From: an uncultured Bacteroidales bacterium
Lineage (GTDB): Bacteria; Bacteroidota; Bacteroidia; Bacteroidales; JAUNSR01
DNA: 62,954 nt
Direction: 5' to 3'
Assembly (NCBI GenBank): GCA_947074105.1
Contig: CAMTON010000008.1
Span: 1-62,954 of the forward strand
How positions within the stretch are numbered: the first letter of the stretch is position 1; every line of letters starts with the position of its first letter. Both the position numbers and the translations under genes were made by a program. The notes under the pieces were generated by a model. The model was not told where the DNA came from, did no database searches, and worked only from the letters and a program-made list of their open reading frames with translations. Positions 55,978 to 62,954 of this stretch are shown here, one piece after another.

Positions 55978-58900
55978 ATGAGAAAAAGAATTCTTCCTTT
56001 ATGCATATTTCTGGGTGGGATATTATTGCCTTCTCATGCCGGTGGTTCGGGTAATCCTGATTACCGCGAAGATCTCTTTCGTGACGGGAAGAGTATGTTT
56101 GAAATGAAAAGCTATGATGCAGGTCTTGATAAGCTGAATAAGTTTAAGAAAAGCATCGGAGCTTCAGCGTCAGATTCTGATAAACTTGATATAGTATCCG
56201 CAGGAAACAGAAAAAACGGATTGTATTCCGATTTGATTGAAGAAACGGATTATATGATTGCAGTGATCTCTTTTGAGAAGAACAGCAATGAAGCTCTTAA
56301 GATTCTTCAATCGTTTGTTTCAAAATATCCTGGTTCACGATATCTTAATACCGTGAAATATTATATCGGCAGTCATTATTTCTATAATGATGAATATTCG
56401 TCTGCGATCGATATGTTTGAAGAAACAGATATGGACAGAGTTGCTGTTGAGGATCAGCCGAAATTACTTCTGCGTCTCGGTATCAGTTATCTGAAAACAG
56501 GTAATACTGCGGATGCACGTCCGGTATTCATCGCGCTTGAGTCTACGGGTAGTGTGGGAAAATATGACGCAATCTACTATAATTCATATATAAATTACTG
56601 TGACGGTAATTATGATGCTGCCCTGAAAGGATTCAGACAGTTGCCTAAAAACGGAGAATACAGAAAGACTTCTCTTTACTATATTGCTCAGATACTGTTT
56701 ATCCAGAATGATTATGAAAGTGCTACAGAAGAATCGCTTAAGCTTCTTGCGGAGAATCCGACAAATGAGCAGAGAGCGGAACTTTTGCGTATGCTTGGGA
56801 TAATCAATTTTAAGGGAGGTAATTATCAGCAAGCATACTCTTATCTTAAGGATTATATGAATCTTGCAGAAATGCCTATGGCGGAATCAGCAGTGTATGC
56901 AGGTATCTCAGCCTATGAATGTGGCAGTTTTCATGAGACAATCTCCTTTATGAGTTATTGTGTCAATGATGATAATGAGCTTAAACAGCAGGCTTATCTT
57001 TATATGGGACATGCGAGCCTGAAAATAAAAGATAACAGAAATGCCATAATGTTTTTCGAGGCAGCCTCGCAGAGCGATTTTAATAAGAAGCTTAAAGAGG
57101 AATCGATGTATAATTACGGGCTTATGGTGCATTCTTCATCTTATTCTGCTTTTAACGAATCGGTAACGGTATTTGAGAAGTTTCTTAATCTTTTCCCTGA
57201 ATCCCGTTATGCGGACAAAGTGAATGACTGTCTTGTTGAATCATATATGACAACCCGAAATTATGAAGCCGCTCTGACTTCTATAAATAAGATTACGAGA
57301 CCGGGAAATAAAATTCTTGCAGCAAAACAGAGAGTGCTGTTCCAGCTTGGAACTCAAAGTTTTGCAAATTCAGATATGCCATCAGCTGAAAACTTCTTTT
57401 CGGATGCTATCGCACTTGGCAATTATGATAAAGAGAGCAGAGCTCTTGCGTTTTTCTGGCGAGGGGAATGTCTTTACAGAAAAGGGTTCTATCAACAGGC
57501 AGAAAGCGATTTCAGACAGTATCAGCAGATCGCTCCGGATACAAGAAGTGAGGTGTTCGCTCTTGCAAGATATAATACAGCCTATTGCTGTTATAAACAA
57601 CATCGTTTTGGCGAAGCAATAGAGTGGTTTGAGAGATATGTTGCCATATCCTCAGAAAAAGAAAAGAATACGTATACTGATGCTCTTATCAGAATGGGTG
57701 ACTCTCATTTTTATAAAAGAGAATTCAAACGTGCTCAGGATTGCTATCTTCAGGCTTCTGTAACTACATCGGCCGGGGCTGATTATGCTTATTTCCAGAG
57801 GGGTTTCATGGCCGGACTTCAGAAAAAATACAGAGAGAAAATCGATATAATGCAGAAACTTGTGGATAAATATCCAGATTCTGAATATGCTGATGACGCT
57901 TTGTTTGAAGAAGGAAAGACTTATTTCCAGATTGAAGATAAGACAAACGCAAAGCGTGCTTTCAGACAGGTGACAACAAAATATCCTAACAGTCCGCTAG
58001 CAAGACAGGCAGGCCTTCGTCTGGCTCTTGCTCATTTTAACGATAATGAACATCAGCAGGCAATCACAGCTTATAAAAATGTAATCGAAAAATATTCAGG
58101 AAGTGAAGAGGCTAAAATTGCGGCAGAGGACTTAAAAGCTGTTTATCTGGAGGTCAATGATGTGAAATCTTATGCCGATTATGTAAATAACCTTGGCGGA
58201 AAAGTAATCTTCGGCGAAGGAGAACAGGATTCTCTTACATATTTCGCGGCAGAAAAAGTTCTTTTGCGCGGAAACGATATCAATAGCCGTGAAGCTCTTG
58301 TAAATTATCTGCAGAGTTTCCGGAACGGAGCTTTCCGTCTTGATGCATATTGTGAGCTGGGCCGCATTTATTACAAGTCCGGTCAGTATGACAGTTCCCT
58401 GGAAGCTTATTCGAACATACTTCAGTATCCTGACAGCAAACATGTTGAGGAGGCTCTTGTGAGAAGCGGAGAGATATGTTTTGTAAATAAGAATATGGAA
58501 GAGGCATTGAGATTCTATAAAGATCTTGCCGTTAAAGCGGAAAAGAGAGAAAATAAGGAAGCTGCGAGAGTGGGAATATTGAGATGTAATGTAGCATTGA
58601 ATCAATATGACGATATAGTGCTTGCCGCAAATGACCTGCTTAATATGCCTAATCTATCTCCGGAACTTACAAGAGAAGGTCTGTATGGCAGAGCAAAAGC
58701 TCTTATCATGCTTGACAGAAATGATTATGCTATAAAGGATCTTCAGGAACTTGCTAAGGATATGAGAACGTCTCAGGGTGCTGAAGCAGGATTCCTTGTT
58801 GCCGATATTAACTTTAAGGAGGGAAATACGGATAAGGCTGAGGAGGCTGTGTTCGCTCTTATCGATTCGGCTACACCGCAGCAGTACTGGCTTGCAAGAG

Positions 58901-59052
58901 GTTTTATCCTGCTTGCAGATATCTATATTTCGAAAGATGATAATTTTCAGGCAAAACAATATCTTCAGAATCTGAAAAATAATTATTCCGGAAATGATGA
59001 GATACCGGGGCTTATTGAAGAACGCTTTAAACTGTTAGAGGGAGGAGAATAG
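55978..59052 (+). CDS. Large exported tetratricopeptide-repeat protein
   Basis: This 1024-residue protein has a signal peptide (about 1-22, ILPLCIFLGGILLPSHAGG). The rest is an almost unbroken series of TPR helical pairs; clear units include LLLRLGISYLKTGNTADARP, YNTAYCCYKQHRFGEAIEWF, ADDALFEEGKTYFQIEDKTN and AYCELGRIYYKSGQYDSSLE. Many units contain YP-(G/D/N)-S turns (KYPGSRY, LFPESRY, KYPDSEY), as in the YbgF/BamD-like TPR type. It is likely a periplasmic or outer-membrane scaffold. The outer-membrane barrel gene starts 4 bp after its stop, so the two are probably partners. SprE/PorW-type T9SS proteins are also large TPR proteins, but I cannot show that this is one. Confidence 0.85.
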   Translation: MRKRILPLCIFLGGILLPSHAGGSGNPDYREDLFRDGKSMFEMKSYDAGLDKLNKFKKSIGASASDSDKLDIVSAGNRKNGLYSDLIEETDYMIAVISFEKNSNEALKILQSFVSKYPGSRYLNTVKYYIGSHYFYNDEYSSAIDMFEETDMDRVAVEDQPKLLLRLGISYLKTGNTADARPVFIALESTGSVGKYDAIYYNSYINYCDGNYDAALKGFRQLPKNGEYRKTSLYYIAQILFIQNDYESATEESLKLLAENPTNEQRAELLRMLGIINFKGGNYQQAYSYLKDYMNLAEMPMAESAVYAGISAYECGSFHETISFMSYCVNDDNELKQQAYLYMGHASLKIKDNRNAIMFFEAASQSDFNKKLKEESMYNYGLMVHSSSYSAFNESVTVFEKFLNLFPESRYADKVNDCLVESYMTTRNYEAALTSINKITRPGNKILAAKQRVLFQLGTQSFANSDMPSAENFFSDAIALGNYDKESRALAFFWRGECLYRKGFYQQAESDFRQYQQIAPDTRSEVFALARYNTAYCCYKQHRFGEAIEWFERYVAISSEKEKNTYTDALIRMGDSHFYKREFKRAQDCYLQASVTTSAGADYAYFQRGFMAGLQKKYREKIDIMQKLVDKYPDSEYADDALFEEGKTYFQIEDKTNAKRAFRQVTTKYPNSPLARQAGLRLALAHFNDNEHQQAITAYKNVIEKYSGSEEAKIAAEDLKAVYLEVNDVKSYADYVNNLGGKVIFGEGEQDSLTYFAAEKVLLRGNDINSREALVNYLQSFRNGAFRLDAYCELGRIYYKSGQYDSSLEAYSNILQYPDSKHVEEALVRSGEICFVNKNMEEALRFYKDLAVKAEKRENKEAARVGILRCNVALNQYDDIVLAANDLLNMPNLSPELTREGLYGRAKALIMLDRNDYAIKDLQELAKDMRTSQGAEAGFLVADINFKEGNTDKAEEAVFALIDSATPQQYWLARGFILLADIYISKDDNFQAKQYLQNLKNNYSGNDEIPGLIEERFKLLEGGE

Positions 59053-59056
59053 GATT

Positions 59057-60898
59057 ATGGCTCAATTTTATAAAAAGAATTTATGTAACGGAAAAGCTTT
59101 TCTTGCTACTGCGTTTGGATTGTCCGGTTTTGCCGCGACGGCTCAGGCTCAGGAGAGTGATTCTACTCTTGTCAGAGAAATGCTTATCGAAAAAGAATAT
59201 ACACCGGTTGTCAGAGATGCCGATAAGATTGTCAGAATGCCTGAGGTTGAATCACCGAAGGCAAACAAGACTGCCATTGTGCATTCGGATCCTGCTTTCA
59301 GTATGTCGCCGGGTTCGGAAATCAATAATCTTTCTTCCGGAAATATCGGAACTAACTATAAGTTCAGCAGAGAAAGAGGTTATCTGAATATCGGTTATGG
59401 TGTTTACAATAATATCGTTTTTGACAAAGGTTTTAAATTTGTGGATACCGATGAGAATAAATTCGGGATTATTCTGAATCTTAATTCTTTCAGCGGAAGG
59501 GTAAAATCCAATCAGAGCTCAGATAAGAGCAGGATGAGAAATACCAACAGCGTTATAGACCTGTTTTATAATCATACGGGGTCGAAGGTGAAATTTTCAT
59601 CTGATATAAAACTTGGATGGAATCCGTTCTCTTATTACGGTTTTGTTCCGGAAACGATTGACGGAACCCAACTCTATGATACGGAACAATCGCAGGAAGC
59701 AGCTCCGTGGGAGCATAGTTCAATACATCATCTCGGTCAGAGAATAAGCCGTTTCGGTGCGGACTTCAAGATTGAGTCAAATAATAACCCGGACTGGTAT
59801 TATGAGGTTTTTGCTTCATTTATGCGTCTTGGCTTTAAAAGACCTGATTTCAGTGAGAATGCAGTTCATATGGGTGGACAGTTGTCGAGAATCGTAAGTG
59901 ACAGCTGGCGTCTTACCGGAGATGTGGATTTAAAATATCTTATTTATGCAGGAGATAAATACGGACTTAAGAATTCAGGTGTTTCATCGTTTAAGGCATA
60001 TTTTGATTACCTGAACAAAGATGAGTTCTCTTTTAAAGGAGGACTTGTTCTTGATGTGGCAAACGGGCTTTCTCCTCACTTTACGGTTGCTCCTAATGTT
60101 GATCTTGACTGGAAGGTGTCAGAAGCTTTCGGAATGTATACTTCTTTTACAGGAGGAATGAAACAATATTCATTCGATGATGAAATAACCAAGATCAGAT
60201 ATTTCCTTGGAGATCAGACTAAAAACAGTTATACTCCCGTGGATTTCAATATCGGCTTCAGAACCTCTCCTGTTTCCGGACTGCAGTTTGATGTATTTGC
60301 AAATCTTGATTATACATGTAACGAGAGATTCTATTATTCAAATCTGAGCGCTTATTATAAACCGCTTGAAAGTGAAGAGTTCAGCTATGCTTTAAACAGA
60401 ATCGGAGCATATACTAAAGATGCGTTTAAATATTCTGTCGGAGGTATAGTGAAGTATAATTACGGAAAGACTTTTGATATTAAATTTGCGGTGCAGGGTA
60501 ACGGCTATTCGTTAAAAGATGAATATTTCGCATCTTATAAACCAAAGTGTGAAATTAAACTTAATTTAGGATATCGCCCGGTAGAAAAACTACTTCTGAA
60601 TCTTGATTATGATTTCCAGAGCAGGAATGACGGATTAGTAGAAAAAAATGTGTCGTATTTTATGGCCGGGGAAGAAATTTCAGCTCTTCCGGATGCAGGT
60701 TCTTCGCTACCTTCTGATTATTACAGAGTTTCAATGAAGAATCTGAACATGATGAATGTAAAAGCTACATATTCTTTCACCGATACGTTTGCTCTTTATG
60801 CACATGTGAATAACATTACCAATTATAAACATGATCAGTGGTATGGAATGCCGACTATGGGACTTAATTTCATAGCAGGATTTTCGTTCAAATATTAA
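59057..60898 (+). CDS. TonB-receptor-like outer-membrane barrel protein paired with TPR protein
   Basis: This 613-residue protein starts with a signal peptide (about 1-31, GFAATAQAQ). A conserved periplasmic segment follows, LVREMLIEKEYTPVVRDADK and IVRMPEVESP. The rest is a barrel with many alternating strands (YLNIGYGVYNNIVFDKGFKF, DLFYNHTGSKVKFSSDIKLG, VDFNIGFRTSPVSGLQFDVF) ending in FIAGFSFKY. It resembles the barrel part of TonB-dependent receptors, but I see no full plug domain or TonB box. The N-terminal REMxxEKEYxPxVRDA motif recurs in Bacteroidetes homologues as far as I recall. Function is unknown. It is in an operon with the TPR protein and ends at a terminator. Confidence 0.8.
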   Translation: MAQFYKKNLCNGKAFLATAFGLSGFAATAQAQESDSTLVREMLIEKEYTPVVRDADKIVRMPEVESPKANKTAIVHSDPAFSMSPGSEINNLSSGNIGTNYKFSRERGYLNIGYGVYNNIVFDKGFKFVDTDENKFGIILNLNSFSGRVKSNQSSDKSRMRNTNSVIDLFYNHTGSKVKFSSDIKLGWNPFSYYGFVPETIDGTQLYDTEQSQEAAPWEHSSIHHLGQRISRFGADFKIESNNNPDWYYEVFASFMRLGFKRPDFSENAVHMGGQLSRIVSDSWRLTGDVDLKYLIYAGDKYGLKNSGVSSFKAYFDYLNKDEFSFKGGLVLDVANGLSPHFTVAPNVDLDWKVSEAFGMYTSFTGGMKQYSFDDEITKIRYFLGDQTKNSYTPVDFNIGFRTSPVSGLQFDVFANLDYTCNERFYYSNLSAYYKPLESEEFSYALNRIGAYTKDAFKYSVGGIVKYNYGKTFDIKFAVQGNGYSLKDEYFASYKPKCEIKLNLGYRPVEKLLLNLDYDFQSRNDGLVEKNVSYFMAGEEISALPDAGSSLPSDYYRVSMKNLNMMNVKATYSFTDTFALYAHVNNITNYKHDQWYGMPTMGLNFIAGFSFKY

Positions 60899-60922
60899 TT
60901 GTATTATGTGAAATATAACAAT

Positions 60923-60960
60923 AGCCATTATTGCTCCGGCAATGATGGCTTTTTTTATTT
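60923..60960 (+). terminator. Terminator after the TPR-barrel operon
   Basis: 12-bp stem AGCCATTATTGC/GCAATGATGGCT (60923-60934 with 60939-60950, one wobble pair), TCCG tetraloop, and seven T. Confidence 0.88.
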
Positions 60961-61243
60961 AGATAAAAAATTAACTAATATTAATTGCCATAAAATTAAA
61001 ATCTAAAAATATCGGTATTAAACTATTAATTGTTATAGTTTTTTTTATCTTTGGGCTCTGTTAATTTTCTTATTTAAGCGTAAAGTGCTTAATGTTTATA
61101 CTTATCTACAATAAGTAATAAAATTACTTTTATAAAACAATTGATAACACGTTGATTTTTAAGTGCTATAAGTAAATAATTTACTATTTATTTTCTATGC
61201 CATTGAAAATTATTAAATACATATAAAACAATAACAGAAAAAC
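60961..61243 (+). other. AT-rich promoter and leader region of the symporter gene
   Basis: No gene is visible. After the -7 element at 61046 a leader of about 185 nt runs to the symporter ATG. It contains a short hairpin, TTAAGC/GCTTAA (61074-61079 with 61087-61092), and a repeated AAGTGCT(T/A) motif near 61084 and 61161. The leader is long for a gene with an otherwise simple promoter and may carry regulation. Confidence 0.4.
61046..61053 (+). promoter_or_regulatory. -7 promoter element for the symporter gene
   Basis: TATCTTTG is an exact TAnnTTTG match, giving a leader of about 185 nt. Confidence 0.5.
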
Positions 61244-62926
61244 ATGGGAACTTTAGACTGGATTGTGATCGGAGTGTTTTTTATCGCACTGATCGGAATT
61301 ATTTGGTGGGTGGTTAGTCAGAAGTCTAACAACTCGGAAGATTACTTTTTAGGAGGCCGCGACGCTACTTGGGTTGCAATCGGAGCCTCGATTTTTGCAT
61401 CTAATATCGGATCTGAACACTTAATCGGGCTAGCAGGTGCCGGCGCATCAAGCGGTCTGGCGATGGCTCACTGGGAAATTCAGGGATGGATGATCCTTCT
61501 TTTAGGATGGGTATTCGTACCTTTCTATACAAGAAGTATGGTACTTACGATGCCGGAATTCCTTGAAAGACGTTACAACACTCAATCAAGAACTTTATTG
61601 TCGATCATTTCATTGATCAGCTACGTAATGACAAAAGTAGCGGTAACTGTTTACGCCGGAGGTCTTGTATTTCAGCAGGTATTCGGAATCGAAGAACTTT
61701 GGGGAATCGATTTCTTCTGGATCGCGGCTATCGGTCTTGTAATCATTACAGCATTATATACTATCTTCGGAGGTATGAAGTCGGTACTTTATACATCTGT
61801 GCTTCAGACTCCTATCCTTCTTTTAGGATCTCTTATCATCCTTGTGCTTGGTTTCAAAGAACTTGGCGGATGGGACGAAATGATGAGAATCTGTGGAGCT
61901 ACAACAGTAAATGATTATGGCGATAAGATGACAAATCTTATCAGAAATAACGGGGATGCTAATTTCCCTTGGCTTGGAGCTTTAATCGGTTCATCGATTA
62001 TCGGTTTCTGGTACTGGTGTACAGACCAGTTTATCGTACAGCGTGTGCTTTCAGGAAAAGATGAGAAAGAAGCACGTCGCGGAACAATTTTCGGAGCTTA
62101 TCTGAAACTTCTTCCTGTATTCCTTTTCCTTATCCCGGGTATGATCGCTTTCGCTCTTCATGCTAAAAACGGAGATTTCCTTCCGATGTTGAACAACGGA
62201 GTTGCTAATACAGATGCTGCATTCCCTACTCTTGTTGCGAAACTTCTTCCTGCAGGTGTTAAAGGCCTTGTAGTTTGTGGTATCCTTGCTGCGTTGATGA
62301 GTTCGCTTGCGTCTCTTTTCAACTCTTCAGCGATGCTTTTCACAATCGACTTCTATAAGAGACTTAAACCTGAAACTCCAGAGAAACAGCTTGTAAGAAT
62401 CGGTCAGATCGCTACAATCGTTATCGTGATTCTTGGTATCCTTTGGATTCCTATCATGCGTAGTATGGGTGACGTTCTTTATACATATCTTCAGGAAGTA
62501 CAGTCTGTGCTTGCACCGGGTATCGCTTCTGCGTTCCTTATCGGTGTGACATGGAAAAGAGCTTCAGCTCTTGGTGGTCTTTGGGGTATGATCTCAGGTT
62601 TCATCGTAGGTATTATCCGTCTTGGAGCTAAGATCTATTATGAAAACTTCGGTGACGCTGCTTCACACAGTTTGTTCAAAGAACTTTTTTATGATATGAA
62701 CTGGTTGTTCTTCTGCGGATGGATGCTTCTGTTCTGTATCATCGTAATATTTATCGTAAGTATGTGTACAACAGCACCTACTGAAGAAAAAATCAAGGGA
62801 CTTGTATTCGGAACTTCTTCTCCTGAGCAGATTGAGGAAACTCGTCAGAGCTGGACTAAGTGGGATGTTATCAACTCTATCATCATCCTTGCAATTACTG
62901 CCGGATTCTATATCTACTTCTGGTAA
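61244..62926 (+). CDS. SLC5-family sodium/solute symporter (SGLT type)
   Basis: This 560-residue inner-membrane protein has about 14 membrane helices and couples solute uptake to sodium. Motifs of the SGLT branch are SEDYFLGGRDATWVAIGASI, ASNIGSEHLIGLAGAGASSG, LGWVFVPFYTRSMVLTMPEF, YTIFGGMKSVLYTSVLQT and WYWCTDQFIVQRVLSGKDEK, and the sodium-site helix contains ALMSSLASLFNSSAMLFTID. The sugar transporter branch (vSGLT-like) is suggested by GGMKSV and the WCTDQ block; the exact substrate is not known. Length is normal. It has its own promoter and long leader and ends 28 bp before the window edge. Confidence 0.93.
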   Translation: MGTLDWIVIGVFFIALIGIIWWVVSQKSNNSEDYFLGGRDATWVAIGASIFASNIGSEHLIGLAGAGASSGLAMAHWEIQGWMILLLGWVFVPFYTRSMVLTMPEFLERRYNTQSRTLLSIISLISYVMTKVAVTVYAGGLVFQQVFGIEELWGIDFFWIAAIGLVIITALYTIFGGMKSVLYTSVLQTPILLLGSLIILVLGFKELGGWDEMMRICGATTVNDYGDKMTNLIRNNGDANFPWLGALIGSSIIGFWYWCTDQFIVQRVLSGKDEKEARRGTIFGAYLKLLPVFLFLIPGMIAFALHAKNGDFLPMLNNGVANTDAAFPTLVAKLLPAGVKGLVVCGILAALMSSLASLFNSSAMLFTIDFYKRLKPETPEKQLVRIGQIATIVIVILGILWIPIMRSMGDVLYTYLQEVQSVLAPGIASAFLIGVTWKRASALGGLWGMISGFIVGIIRLGAKIYYENFGDAASHSLFKELFYDMNWLFFCGWMLLFCIIVIFIVSMCTTAPTEEKIKGLVFGTSSPEQIEETRQSWTKWDVINSIIILAITAGFYIYFW

Positions 62927-62954
62927 TAAAAATAATTTTGTCTTATCTCCTGAA

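Overview
This 63-kb window looks like ordinary chromosome from a low-GC member of the Bacteroidales. The evidence is the gene content (a hybrid two-component regulator, a NigD-like lipoprotein, DUF3108, DUF5106, an FtsL_2-type FtsL, CotH and M6 proteins with Por/T9SS-type C-terminal ends) and repeated -7 promoter elements of the Bacteroidetes form TAnnTTTG. The genus cannot be fixed from the sequence alone. I see no tRNA, rRNA, CRISPR, prophage, plasmid or insertion-sequence genes.

Layout. 1-9993: an 11-bp tandem repeat, nadB (NAD synthesis) with a long structured leader, a PH-domain membrane protein, a minus-strand operon of ECF sigma factor, membrane-anchored barrel protein and NigD-like lipoprotein, then upp with a structured leader, an unknown lipoprotein, tcdA, a LolD-type ATPase and a DUF5106 thioredoxin-fold protein. 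10119-15614: cysS with a downstream FrhB-type iron-sulfur protein, then a DUF3108/Ig-like lipoprotein pair. 15803-31309: a complete Bacteroidetes-style division and cell-wall cluster, rsmH-ftsL-ftsI-murE-mraY-murD-ftsW-murG-murC-ftsQ-ftsA-ftsZ-yqeY, tightly packed on the plus strand but with no mraZ at its head. 31872-41657: three large secreted proteins (CotH kinase-like, M6 metalloprotease, GH78 rhamnosidase), each ending in a T9SS-like sorting domain. 41832-49646: a hybrid two-component regulator that probably controls the rhamnosidase, a small barrel protein, an S37 peptidase lipoprotein and a cysteine-less thioredoxin-like protein. 49647-50587: a gene-poor stretch with remnants of a decayed gene. 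50588-62926: alanine dehydrogenase, mnmA, an EamA permease, an M16 peptidase, a small GNAT protein, a TPR/outer-membrane-barrel pair and an SLC5 symporter.

The most interesting signals are non-coding. (1) Two arrays of imperfect direct repeats phased at exactly 22 bp share one core (ATATTGTCACCG-like) although they lie 41 kb apart, one inside the sigma-factor operon and one just ahead of the hybrid regulator. (2) The leaders of nadB and upp can fold into similarly shaped two-stem elements (P1 of 7-8 bp, 10-11-nt 5' bulge, P2 of 7-8 bp, 27-28-nt loop), each with a competing partner strand. (3) A perfect 10-bp inverted repeat lies between the hybrid regulator and the rhamnosidase gene and is a good operator candidate. 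No wholly new protein system is evident.
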